From: Morinoia aosen
Taxonomy: Eukaryota; Arthropoda; Malacostraca; Amphipoda; Talitridae
Length of the DNA: 64,000 nt
Reading direction: 5' to 3'
Assembly (NCBI GenBank): GCA_030386875.1
Contig: CM059563.1
Span: 13,782,001 to 13,846,000 of the forward strand
In this document: piece by piece, positions 45,576-57,782 of the stretch
How the letters are laid out: each line of letters begins with the position of its first letter
How positions within the stretch are numbered: the stretch's first letter is position 1
Position numbers and translations under genes: made by a program
Notes under the pieces: model-generated
Database searches by the model: none
What the model was told of the DNA's origin: nothing
Seen by the model: only the letters and a program-made list of their open reading frames with translations

Positions 45576-48500
45576 TGTGTGCCCGATATAAATAAATGCA
45601 ACACACGAAATGCGTTAACCTCAGAACTCGCATTTAGTCCTCAATGAATTAGTGCCCTTTATGTTTGCCCTCATCTCTTTGTTGTCTGTGCTTTTGGATT
45701 GAAGCAATGCCTGCATGCTACGCCCGAGTTTACCTTGTCTCTAAGTTAAAATGCACAGAACAATTAGGTTCTTTAAACCTTATGCCAGTGCCATCTTACG
45801 CGCCAGTCGACGAATTATTAACCTCCTTTTTTTATACTCATTTGCTGTAGATTATCCGATGGTCAGCATTTAAACCATTTGGAAGAGAAATACAAACTCA
45901 ACTTAATAATTGGAAACACTTTTCTGTTCCCTGAAACCTCAATCTAGCGAATGAGAAACAGCATTCGCCGAATTTTCAGTCGCAAAAATGCAGACATCGT
46001 CGACCTAAAAGCTATAATTTGGCGTGCTGCCACAACGACTGTAGACTCAACTCAATATCATTGCAAGCGCTTTTTCCGTGTCCCAGAAGCTCGTAGTCAG
46101 GCGTATGACAAACATGAGTTCACATGGTCTTCAGTCGCGAAAATGCAGCCATTGGAGCTGACGACTCTTGTTAATTCGCACGTCTGACCCGCAGCCGGCG
46201 ACGTGCGTTTTTAGAGCTCCTCAATGGCGCTAAATGATAGTTTTCTGCCTTGCCAATCACAGTTCGGGCGTCGCTCGCGTCACTTGAGGTTGTTTAGTGT
46301 CAACTTGCAGCTCAGGCGGGGAGTAAAAACGTCTCTTCCGGTGCTACCTGCAGTGTTACGGCCGCGTGAAAGGGAGATGTTAGCACATGCAGAGTATGTG
46401 TGTTGTTTATGGTGAAACCGCCTCTGAATTAGTAAGAAATCGGTGTTTCCTGCTTGGCTGTTGCAGAGAGTGAAGGTTAATGTGTTGGGCGAGACTGTCA
46501 TTCTTGTTTTAAATTAAGAAGCTAGCATGAATGGCTGAAGCTGTGGTTTAGTGTGCAACACAGAAGGGTCGTGTAGCATTCAATTATATAAGCAAAAAAT
46601 ACTACAGAAAATATGCGGAAGGAATGTAAGAGCAAACGAATAACATGGATAGATAAGAAATGTTATGAAAAAAGGGGAATCAGGTTGGGTAACAAGACTA
46701 ATAAAGATAAGAGTAAGGTAGGAGGAAACAAACCTCTGAATAACATCAGTAAGAACAGGGCAACAACGCCCGATCAAATTCTCCCCTAACCGAGGATGGA
46801 TCTCGATAGCACAAAACTAGTCAGTTTCAAAGATGATGTCAAAATGAGGGATATTTTACGCCCTGATATATGAGTGCATTTTAAATGAAAATACCCGCCG
46901 CCATGCACAGGCTTCACACAGCGTCGTGTTACGAACAGAATATACTTTGTTCTGGTTCAGGGCATCAGCAGCGTAGATAGTTGCGGTTGCGTCCCAACAC
47001 GACGGGTGTGAGACGCAGGCAGACTTTCATAAAAAGGAAAACAGTTAATTTCCAATAAAGTACAAACATGAAATGTTGATACAATGGTTTTTATAGCTAA
47101 CCGTTTGCTAAGCTAACTATTATCTTCATAAGCTAAGTGTTCCTACTTCACTGCATGACCCTGCAGTTATGCAGATAAAAGAGCCTCCTTCCGAATTGTT
47201 TTCCTGCCTCGAGCTCGCCTGTAATTTACCCACAGTCCGTCAACTTGGCTCCTTTTTTTTGCATTGTCTTGAAGAGAACCCTTCGAATTAGCGGCAAATT
47301 TTCTCCAGACGAGGCGCTCAAATTTCCTCCTTGAATTCTTGAGTTATGACGCTGTGTTTGCCGTTGCCATTTCTAAATTGCCGCTTTAACTTTCAGCGGA
47401 TATCCGTGCTGCTTGTTCGCAAAAACAAGCAAGCACTGAATTTCTTTTATCACCAATCAGAAGTTGTCCGACCGAAAGAAAAGTGATCCTGAGGCTAACA
47501 CTCGTAAGTGCGTATGAGAGCAGCCCAAAAACACGCACGTTGAGCGTAGAATGTGTGGTCCAGTGCAGAGATCTGGCGTGTTTTTTTCAGAGTGTACAAG
47601 TTGAAAAGAGATACGCCCTACTACGCGCCACGTACCATTCATGTTACAGTTTCCTGAAATGGTAAATGTCATTACTGCATTAAAATTCATTTTTGTTTGA
47701 AATTAAGTAAACCGTTATGAAGGATTAGAAACCAGCCACTCCTCCCAATCAGATCGCCTGCTTTACTGATCAGACGTTTTGGCCAACGTGTATAATTCCA
47801 GGTTGCCTACATTGCCGCGTGCAGTTCACGGTGTTCCCGCTAGTTTCCTATCGCACAAACTTCTTTAAATATATGCGCTCTTCTCTTATTTCCTCCTAAC
47901 CCTAATGAAAACTTGCGAAAACAAGTCTTTCTTAACGATGGGAATTTCAACATACTTTATTGCTCGCTAGGTCAATATCAGTGCAACCGTTTGCTCTGGC
48001 GATTACAGAGTCTGCTTTACGCTCGAGTACCGCCGTGTGTGACTACAAATATCGCTTTTAATATTGCATATCGCGCCCTGCAAAATCTTATTAAAAGTAT
48101 TATTCGGTGCAAATCGGTTTCGTTAATTTCATCTTCTGAATATGCGTCAAAAAACTCGCGGGAGGTATAACTTGCTTCTTTCAAGCTTATACCTGTGTTG
48201 CTTGCGCAACGTCATCGTAAACCATATCATTCTATATTATTTAGGTTGCAGATAATTTATTGAACCACATCCAACATCCCTCCTTTTACTTACGACTCGC
48301 AGGCCTGCGTTTTGCATTTAGCACATCCGTACGTGATGCAAGTGTGCATTTTAGAGCCATCATCCCATAAGAACACCTCGTGAGCGCGGCTGTGAAGACG
48401 GGATTTCCCGTTGCCTTATTAATGAAAAGACAAGAGCAAAGACAAGCGAGTAAACGTTCATCGAAATGCAAAAAACTTTTCGGGTGAACACCCATCATTA

Positions 48501-49254
48501 TCCACGTACAAATCAGTTAAACGGGATAAAAAAAAATACCCTAAATTTTACTGTATCCTTTACCATGTGTTACTGATTTGTACATGGCTGATAGCATGAT
48601 ACGTTACCCTAGAGATAAGATACGTTAAAGACATACCCTGTCATTGAGATGACTTTTTGCCCGTGTGTCTTTGCTCTTCTTTTTGCATCAACGCCGCGAG
48701 TGTGTTTCAATAAACATTTCACTTGAATCAATGTTACGGTATTGGCAACTCTAAAATTGGTAGCTCTAAAGTGAGTTCAGTGTATTTTATGTTTATGCAG
48801 CCGATCTTCTCGCACATACTTATTGTTTGCTATCTGTAGGTGTGGCAAAGATGTGTTTTTTCTTGCCTAAATTCTTCTTTTGCTGTTTGCCGGAAAAAGT
48901 TTTCCATAAAAACCGCACAGCATTTGTCTACACTTTAAGCTAGGTGCTGTTGTGTATGCTTACAACATACGGGGCACATGTGAAGATATGTCATCAAGGC
49001 TCTATGATCAAGGTAAAGAGATGAAACCTAGCACTCTCTAGCTATTTTATGACAATGCGCAGTACGAGCAGCGTCGAACATATTTTTCAGCTGAATTTTT
49101 CGCACAGAAAAATTAACTCGAGATATTAGCAGCAACCAAGACAAGTGATAAAAAATCAGAGGCGTGCTTTGCCTGCGCTGCAAAATGTGATGCGGCTTCA
49201 CTGCCGCTTGATTGAAATATTGCCGCATGCTGAGTAGTGCCGGGCATCTTCATT
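45576..49254. other. Intron sequence, no gene
   Basis: 3.7 kb with no recognised exon, array or element. At 48498-48592 a short imperfect inverted repeat (GTACAAATCAGTTA / TTACTGATTTGTAC) encloses ~60 bp and could be a small MITE relic. Confidence 0.45.
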
Positions 49255-49445
49255 TTATGTTCTGTACCATCAGGCCTTGCCTCTGTGCCCATTGCGCCCT
49301 GCCTCTACACCTACTGCGTCCTGCAGCGATACCATTGTACCATGACCTGTACTATGGTACTATGACCCATACCTACTGTGCTCTGCCTCTACACCCAGTG
49401 TCTCCTACACCTATACCATGGTACCATGACCTATACCTAGCGAAC
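49255..49445. repeat. Degenerate CTGCCTCTACACC / ACCATGACCTA repeats
   Basis: Two or three copies of a ~65-bp unit mixing TGCCTCTACACCTACTG and TACCATGGTACCATGACC (the latter contains the palindrome CCATGG/GGTACC). Confidence 0.7.
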
Positions 49446-49766
49446 CCTTCTTCAGCGCGCACGCTCTCCGCCTTTTGCATGATTTGAGATTTGGTTCATA
49501 GAAGGCGGCTCTTTACGAGCCTCGAGCGCGTACACGAACATTGCGTAATGTGCTCGTCGTCGTGTCCTCTGTCTCGTCTTGGCCAATTTCAATACACCAT
49601 CATAATGAAAATATACATGTGTTTTTTTCAATGTAATAATTCAGAAAATTAAAAATCCGCCATCGTTCTCATTTCGCTTAAATGTTGATTGATTGCTCTG
49701 CCTTTTTTCACTCATACTGCAGTGTGTTTTCTAACTAGACCTCTGCATTAATATAAACTACAATTA

Positions 49767-49930
49767 AGGACCAGATTTTCAGACCATTTACGTCGTGATA
49801 GCTGTACACAAGGCAACGAAAGTTCTGTCGACTTGGCTATGTTACGTGCTGCTGTTTCTTTTCAAAATCCTCAAGTTTGAGCTTCTTCACAGCTACGAGG
49901 GCATAAATTGTTCAAAATCCGGTCCCACGA
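49767..49930. mobile_element. Short foldback element (MITE-like), both arms present
   Basis: Left arm AAGGACCAGATTTTCAGACC, ATTTACGTCGTGATAGCTGT; right arm, reversed, CTTCTTCACAGCTACGAGGG, CATAAATTGTTCAAAATCCG, GTCC. The arms are imperfect inverted repeats around a ~60-bp centre (GAAAGTTCTGTCGACTTGGC). One arm matches 33940-34025 and 42515-42610, making a dispersed family. Confidence 0.6.
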
Positions 49931-52900
49931 GGGCTAATTACCTGCACTCAAGCACCAACACAAGCCCGCATGTGACGCGCGTAAGCACACAGCCTTGTGC
50001 ACACAAATCAGAACGGAAGCCTGGCGCCTTTTTTGCTGCGTCAGGACACTGCGCCTCCCGCTGGGACGGCATCAGGCGTCGGAGTCCACACGAAACCCTA
50101 TGGAAATTTCTCCACTTTCCTGGACATGTTAATCGCAGTCGTGGCCGCCGTAATGGCTTCATCAAGTCTCCGGGTAGCCGCTCAATACCCTGGCCTGGCC
50201 GCGTGAGTCCATATTTCAATTTGCGATGAGCAACTGGCGAAGACGAGTTGCTTGCTTAGCGTGAGGCGATCATCGCACGCTGCGGTTGTGCCCTCCAGGG
50301 CTCGTTAGCGCCATGCAGCTTCTCGTCACGCCGCTCGCCTCCCAAAGATAATAGACAAATTATACTTTTTGGCTTCGTTGTCTTGCATCTTCAAATTGAA
50401 GCTCAGCAGTCAATTTCATGTTTGTATTGACAATGTGACCAACTAACTTCGGTGTATATAGCCAGTCAAAAACCAAACACTCAGCTTTCGGTTAGTATCT
50501 GCAGTGAACTTGAATATCTTGCCGTAATAAATCGAAAATAAACGTCAGCTCCCGAAGTGTGTTTGATATGTAAACCAGGTGTACTGACGGGATTTTTTAT
50601 GCATTTTGTTCAAATAATTCGACACTTTATGTTCATTACAATTAGTAACAGCGATTTTTAGTCTATTATTTAGTTGAAAACATGGATGAACTAAATAGTA
50701 TCTTATCCCGTACCATTATTTCTTCTTTATTGTTGAAGATAACTATTCTTTAATATTGAAGTATCAGTATCATCAGCATCATCATCAATGCTGTCATTAT
50801 TTTGTGCATTACCTGCCCGTTTGGCCATAGCCTGAACGTCTTCGCAAATGGCAAATCAATTTTATCTGCCGCTCCAAAATTTGCACTTGCGCTTTAATAA
50901 CATTTCTGTGTCCTTTGCGACGCGCGTTGTGTTTTGCTCTTCGAAATACCCTATTGATTTGTATATTGGTACTTGTATAAGAAATCCGCGGAGATATAAA
51001 CCTGCCATGAACACGCAACACCGTGACGCAATGTTGTATTGTGCACATGAGCGCATGCTTGAGCCCTAATGAATGAGCTAAAATAGCTTCTAAGTTCATT
51101 TAAGGCCCTAAGTTCTTTTATATTATTTTTGTAGTGGTGAGCTTATTACTTTATAACACGACGGAATTTATGCGCTCAACACCGTTAATGTTCGTCTATT
51201 CTACGAGGGCGAATCGCTGAACATATTTGAGGTGACTGCCTCATGCAAGTCAAGTGTCAAATCAAAGCCGTGAGAGCAAAAATAAAAAATGGATTTCGTT
51301 TGCGGGTCGTGAGCTGTATCGTACTTACAATTAACCATTCAAGTAAATCATCTCAGAATTATTCAAAAATCTGGCATTGTAACACTAGAAAATAACTTAG
51401 GGACGCAACGCACATGAGGAACTAAGAACAACGTTTGCCTTGACGCGTTCCTTTGAGTCTGACCCGCCGAGCTTGCTCTGATCGTTCACCTCGCGTGCTC
51501 GCCAGTTAATAGCAAGCTCAGTAACTTACAGGCTCACTGATGTGGTCCAACTTTAGAAGCACACGATTTGGCGAGTTATGCGTGGTGCTTGTGTCACTCA
51601 AGTAGAGGATTTCAACAGTGGGTTGTAGCGGCTTGTGATTGTAAGTAAATAGATATTGGGTTCTGTTGTTATCGCTTGTTTGGTTTCATTCTCGTATATT
51701 AAAAAGCCAGCTAATAGAGATAAGAATATGTAAGCCGATTATTGCGTAGTCAAGGAACTCTGCGGCGTACACTGACTTAACACTCTGTGTGCTTGAATAT
51801 ATATTTTTGTCGTATTCTGATTATTCAGTGAGTATTTCTTCGCGCAAATTGTCATCATAGCAACGTAAATAGCGACGAGTGTAATTTTTTCAGTAGTAAT
51901 CTCTTAGGTAGGCTTAATTATTGCTTGAATTAAAAAATGACCAGCATAGCGTCTTCACCCTGATCAAAGAAATAAAGAACAGAAACCTCGTTCACAGTTA
52001 CGTTTTGTCTTTGACCTGAGCGGTTTCCAGACCCGATTTCCTTCATTTCTCGTGCAGGACGTGCCAAGGGATCGTCTCACTCACTCCACCCGTTGGTTTC
52101 TTCCCTATAGCTTACTTCTTCTGCTGTTTGACTTCTTCTGGAGCTTTGTTTTCTCTTTTACACTTCAAAATATGCGATAAAATGAGCACACGACTATCAT
52201 GTAAATTTACAGACGTTAGCTTTTATCTTAGTTATCCTTGCTAAGTACACCGTGTCTCTCCTCGTTTCACATAACACTCAATCTTCACTCAGATCTTTCA
52301 AGTACAAAATGAATTATGGGAGTATTAATGGCCGCTAATTTATTATCAGATGAATAGGTCGATCGCAAAAAATAGAAGTTTTTCTTCTCTGGAAAATAAA
52401 ATCGTTCCGGAAGGGACTCTCCGTCGTTGTCAACTGCGTTTATTGAAGACGTGGATGGGGATAGAGAAAAGATGGCGGGTTATGCCTTTTTTTTCCGTAT
52501 TTGCCGTGATTTATATTTTAAAACTGTCTCTTTCAAATTACTCTTACACTTTTATGGCATTTGTAGAGTATTTCTAATTTTGGGGGTATGGTAAACTTCT
52601 TTTCTTCTTTAACAATTTTTGTCTCTTTTGGGCGAGTGGCCGGTGATCTGTGAAGTGATTTCTTTCACCAGCGTTTTTTGACATTTTTGTCTGGGTAATT
52701 CTACAATATTTCTCATCTGCGCGGCGCGCACATCCGCAACTGAAGCTCCAGCACCACCTTCACGGCGCTAAACCCGTACCTGAAATGTGATGGCCTTTTC
52801 GTGATAAAATTTAGATAACCTCTTCAGACATGTGCAAAGCCAGCTCCTACGTTCATTTATTGACGTATTTTTATAATTCTCTCTCAGCTTCCACGCTGAA

Positions 52901-53265
52901 TATTGTTATTTTGTGGGGGAAATGTTGCAAGATAATGTTCGTTGCCCTGCCGGGCAAACAGAGCGCAACTTTTAAACTGAACTACACTAAGACATGTGTT
53001 CACATGTGTGTAGATGCACTGCTCATCCAAATCCATACCTTGCATTCGCAAGCCCAAGCTTCGCTCACATTCCCCTTAAAAAACATTCGATTTTCTCTCG
53101 CGATAAGAGAAAGAGCTTAGTTTCTCTTATTGTAATATTCGCTAGGAATTCTTTTACATCTAAGATTTTGAAATACGTCTTGAGATGAAGGCTCTTGAAG
53201 TTTATGGCGGCCATACTTACGGCCGACCTGCGGTGACCCGCGCTCGGGCCTCGCGTGCCCCACCG
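49931..53265. other. Intron sequence, no gene
   Basis: Overlapping small ORFs at 49938-50229 on both strands lack recognisable domains. 50765-50800 is an (ATC)n-like simple repeat. No exon of the AhR gene was found here. Confidence 0.45.
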
Positions 53266-53535
53266 CCGTCCCCGCATCGGGCTCTCGTCTCCTCTCTTCC
53301 TCCCCCCCCCCTCCGGGCCCGTCCCTCTTCCCCACCCCCCAGGGATATAGTCCCCTCTCTCTCTCTCTCTCCTCATCTGGGGCCCGATCTCCTCTCTCTT
53401 ACCCCCTCCCAAATCAGAGGCCCCCGATCCCGTCTCTCTTCCCCACCCCCAGGGATATGATTCCCTCACTCTCTCCCCATCCGGGGTCCGATCTCCTCTC
53501 TCTTCCCCCTTCTCTTTTCCTAATCCCCCTCCCTT
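53266..53535. repeat. Pyrimidine-rich (CT/CCCC) low-complexity tract
   Basis: Strand-asymmetric C/T-rich stretch with a loose ~80-bp repeat: CCCCAGGGATATAGTCCC, (CT)n, GGGCCCGATCTCCTCTCTCT. The matching open frames are proline/serine- or glycine/arginine-rich by composition. Confidence 0.85.
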
Positions 53536-53796
53536 TTTATCTGACCCAAAATTTGTGGCTACTTGTTGCAAGATTTCTCCAAAACTTGTTTCATTTCGTG
53601 TTTCAAATAAGTGGGAGTTTCATGCTCGTTGTGTCGTGTTTCAGAAGAGAGAAAGTTGAGTAAATATGACCGCCATGTTTCAAAGTACCGAGAAATAAAC
53701 AAAAATATAAATAGGCAAGAAATATAACTTCTGCGTGAAGGCTTTGGGTTTATTGAATTTGTGAGTGCCACAGGAGTCTGCATGTGTGTTGCCCGT

Positions 53797-54136
53797 ACAG
53801 AATCCGGTTATTTTGTTGATAAGAAAAAAACATAAGAATCTGGTTATTTTGTTAATCCGGTTATTAATCCGGATAAGAATCCAGTTATTTTGTTTATAAG
53901 AAAAAAACATAAGAATCCGGTTATTTTGTTAATCCGGTTATTAATCCGGATAAGAATCCAGTTATTTTGTTGATAAGAAAAAAACATAAGAATCCGGTTA
54001 TTTTGTTAATCCGGTTATTAATCCGGATAAGAATCCAGTTATTTTGTTGATAAGAAAAAAACATTAGAATCCGGTTATTTTGTTAATCCGGTTATTAATC
54101 CGAATAAGAATCCGGTTATTTTGTTGATAAGAAAAA
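53797..54136. repeat. 77-bp tandem repeat, about 4.3 copies
   Basis: Unit AGAATCCGGTTATTTTGTTA, ATCCGGTTATTAATCCGGAT, AAGAATCCAGTTATTTTGTT, GATAAGAAAAAAACATA. Each unit contains internal sub-repeats of AATCCGGTTAT. Confidence 0.95.
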
Positions 54137-54904
54137 AATTTCCAACGCTTGTTCTTCCGTAACTTGACTTACGCTTCGTATACTACTTTTGTGCGATTTT
54201 GCACTGAATTTCCTGGTCTTCAAGCTGTGCTGTCTTGTGATTTTGTAGTATCACCTGAAGAAAATCATTTTTTACGATGTGGTGTTTTATTGATTTTTCA
54301 CACTCTAATTTATTCTCCTGGTGAACTCTAACTTAAATTGAAAAAGACAATTATAAATAGTGAATGACGTCAAGTAAATATTTGGTGTTAATTGAAATTT
54401 AAATTCGGATTCAAACATTTTCCTGATTTTTTATCGTCTGTTTCATGTTCCGTTGTTACTGGCAGTTCAAATAATTGTTTTTACAGTTGTTATTTTAGTT
54501 GTTTTATAATTGTTTTAATTTTTCAAGTATTTGATAACAAACGAGGCTTTTTTCATTATGCATCTGCGCGTATAAAATTCCAAATAAGATTTTATTGGAT
54601 TATTTCAGTTTTGCAACGGAAGTATGAAAAGAACATTTCTTACTCTTTTTTTTATACATATATTACAACCGACGCATCAAACGCGATACACCACCGTCGT
54701 AAACCAACATTCGAAATAAACCTCATGCAAAGTTGATTAATTTTATTCAGCGTTACTTTTAAGTTAAAAGTTAATTTTATTCAAAAAAGTTAATTTGATT
54801 CAACAAATTTCATACGAAACCCTTTACTTTGAGGTGAGCATGTGGTGATTGCCTCTCAAGTTCAAATGCTCAACGCTAAAAAGCAAAATGAACTCGTATG
54901 CATT
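54137..54904. other. Intron sequence, no gene
   Basis: AT-rich. The 114-codon ORF at 54392-54736 + has no recognisable domain and an AT-driven composition. Confidence 0.45.
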
Positions 54905-55606
54905 TTATAGCAGTGCAACATCATACGCATGTATGGCCTTGTTATAGCAGTGCAACATCATACGCATGTATGGCCTTGTTATAGCAGTGCAACATCATAC
55001 GCATGTATGGCCTTGTTATAGCAGTGCAACATCATACGCATGTATGGCCTTGTTATAGCAGTGCAACATCATACGCATGTATGGCCTTGTTATAGCAGTG
55101 CAACATCATACGTATGTATTGCCTTGTTATAGCAGTGCAACATCATACGCATGTATGGCCTTGTTATAGCAGTGCAACATCATACGCATGTATGGCCTTG
55201 TTATAGCAGTGCAACATCATACGCATGTATGGCCTTGTTATAGCAGTGCAACATCATACGCATGTATGGCCTTGTTATAGCAGTGCAACATCATACGCAT
55301 GTATTGCCTTGTTATAGCAGTGCAACATCATACGCATGTATGGCCTTGTTATAGCAGTGCAACATCATACGCATGTATGGCCTTGTTATAGCAGTGCAAC
55401 ATCATACGCATGTATGGCCTTGTTATAGCAGTGCAACATCATACGCATGTATGGCCTTGTTATAGCAGTGCAACATCATACGCATGTATTGCCTTGTTAT
55501 AGCAGTGCAACATCATACGCATGTATTGCCTTGTTATAGCAGTGTAACATCATACGCATGCATTGCCTTGTTATAGCAGAGCAACATCTTACACACGTAT
55601 TGCCTT
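54905..55606. repeat. 37-bp minisatellite, about 19 copies
   Basis: Unit TTATAGCAGTGCAACATCAT then ACGCATGTATGGCCTTG, with a TATTGCC subtype concentrated to the right and decayed copies at the right edge. ACGCATGT is partly self-complementary. Confidence 0.96.
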
Positions 55607-55885
55607 GGTTTATTGTTTCATTGTCATTGCGCAGTGGTCGGCAGCAGTGATCTGTCAGGTTTAAATTGAATTAACTATTATTTCCTCGGGATTTAAAGTT
55701 CAAGGGTCCTTTTCGTGTTGTAGAGGAACGCCGGATATGCTTTTGTCTCTTACAAATACACCAAAATTAATTGAAACCATCTCAAATGAACGTTATTCAG
55801 CTGTTCTAGATCGAACAAATCATCAACTCTAAAACTTTGCATAAAACAAAACAGTAAACTAGTTCAGACGAGTGAAATTTTTCTG
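55607..55885. other. Intron sequence, no gene
   Basis: Short unique stretch between two arrays; nothing recognised. Confidence 0.4.
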
Positions 55886-57575
55886 ATGGAGAGCAATGTA
55901 GTCTGCTGCTTATAAGCCTCACTAGCCGCGAATTACAGTATAAGATAGGTTCAAATAAGCCTTATATCACTGTTTCAGAGTGAAACATAGCCCTGTTAAG
56001 CCTTACATGTAAAACACCACAGTATGACAGGTTTAAATAAACGTTACTTTCGTGTTGCCCAGCGATGTACTTTACTGCTTTTAAGTTTCGCAACCGCCAA
56101 AATATAGAATAAAACAGATTCAAGTTCGGTGTTCAGAGCGATGTAGCTTACAGCTTTTCAGTCTCACATCAAAATCCATTCAAAGAATTTCAAATAAGTG
56201 TGATTTTGGTGTCCAAGACGAAATATTCTACTGTTGTCCCACGTTGCATCAAAACGAAGAATAAAAGATTCAAATGCGCTGTATTTTGATGTTACAATGC
56301 GACATAGTTTACCGTTCAGCCTCACGTCGCTTCAAAATACAGAATAAAATATTCAGATGCGCATTATTTTGATGTTTCAGAGCGACATAGCTTACATCTG
56401 AACGAGTCAGTTGTTTGCTTAAATCGCAACTTGATTACAAATTTAAAAACGATGAAAATTCCAAGGAACTTATGTAATCATATTTCATTTGAAAACGTTT
56501 GGACATAGTTAACTGTTCAGCCTCACGTTGGATCCAAACCCAGAATACAATACTCAAATACGGGTTATTTTGGTGTTGCAGAGCGAAATAGTCTGCTATT
56601 CAGCCTCGCGTTGGATCAAAACCCAGAATACAATACTCAAATACAGGTTATTTCGGTGTTGCAGAGCGAAATAGTCTGCTATTCAGCCTCGCGTTGGATC
56701 CAAACACAGAATACAATACTCAAATACGGGTTATTTCGGTGTTGCAGAGCGAAATAGTCTGCTATTCAGCCTCACGTTGGATCCAAACACAGAATACAAT
56801 ACTCAATTACGGGTTATTTCGGTGTTGCAGAGTGAAATAGTCTGCTATTCAGCCTCACGTTGGATCCAAACACAGAATACAATACTCAAATACGGGTTAT
56901 TTCGGTGTTGCAGAGTGAAATAGTCTGCTATTCAGCCTCGCGTTGGATCCAAACCCAGAATACAATACTCAAATACGGGTTATTTTGGTGTTGCAGAGCG
57001 AAATAGTCTGCTATTCAGCCTCACGTTGGATCCAAACACAGAATACAATACTCAAATACGGGTTATTTCGGTGTTGCAGAGCGAAATAGTCTGCTATTCA
57101 GCCTCACGTTGGATCCAAACACAGAATACAATACTCAAATACGGGTTATTTCGGTGTTGCAGAGCGAAATAGTCTGCTATTCAGCCTCACGTTGGATCCA
57201 AACACAGAATACAATACTCAAATACGGGTTATTTCGGTGTTGCAGAGCGAAATAGTCTGCTATTCAGCCTCACGTTGGATCCAAACACAGAATACAATAC
57301 TCAAATACGGGTTATTTCGGTGTTGCAGAGTGAAATAGTCTGCTATTCAGCCTCGCGTTGGATCCAAACCGAATACAATACTCAAATACGGGTTATTTCG
57401 GTGTTGCAGAGCGAAATAGTCTGCTATTCAGCCTCACGTTGGATCCAAACACAGAATACAATACTCAAATACGGGTTATTTCGGTGTTGCAGAGCGAAAT
57501 AGTCTGCTATTCAGCCTCACGTTGGATCCAAACCCAGAATACAATACTCAAATACGGGTCATTTCGGTGTTTCAG
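55886..57575. repeat. ~83-bp tandem repeat derived from the 3' splice junction
   Basis: From 56517 the array is regular, 83-bp units: CAGCCTCACGTTGGATCCAA, ACACAGAATACAATACTCAA, ATACGGGTTATTTCGGTGTT, GCAGAGCGAAATAGTCTGCT, ATT. Each has GTGTTGCAG|AGCGAAATAGT, a near copy of the real border GTGTTTCAG|AGCGACATCGT. Decoy exon starts lie at 56582, 56665, 56748, 56831, 56914, 56997, 57080, 57163, 57246, 57329, 57410 and 57493; the true exon start 57576 is exactly 83 bases further. One unit is 81 bp. Older units with ~76-87-bp spacing reach back to 55892, plus one longer gap (e.g. GTTTCAG|AGCGACATAG at 56381). Using the nearest decoy would shift the reading frame into an early stop. Confidence 0.93.
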
Positions 57576-57782
57576 AGCGACATCGTGCACCAGAGCGTGT
57601 ACGAGCTGGTGCACTCAGAGGACAGAGAGGAGCTGCAGCGCCAGCTCATGTGGAACTCGCAGCTGCCGCCTGACCAGGCCAGCGCCACGCTGCAGGAGGT
57701 GCTGCACGGCGACCAGCAGGCCCTAGAGAGGAACTTCACCGTCAGGTTCCGCTGCCTCCTCGATAACACCTCCGGCTTCTTG
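57576..57782 (+). CDS. ss: Aryl hydrocarbon receptor / spineless, PAS-A exon (second part)
   Basis: A 207-bp phase-0 exon of 69 residues continuing PAS-A directly from the exon at 16844-16933: [34 protein letters not shown], a variable stretch, then [17 protein letters not shown]. The [17 protein letters not shown] and [13 protein letters not shown] blocks are hallmarks of AhR/Spineless; the central segment is the family's variable loop. Acceptor GGTGTTTCAG ends at 57575; donor gtgagt starts at 57783. The intron joining the two exons is 40,642 bp. Codon use is GC-rich, as in the other exon, and there are no stops or frameshifts. The next exon (rest of PAS-A, then PAS-B) is not in the window. 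Confidence 0.97.

Noticed and set aside
57275-57726. ORFs running from the array into the second exon in another frame
   Set aside because: They join intronic repeat units to the exon; the AhR reading frame starts exactly at the AG border, and the other frame ends at a stop.
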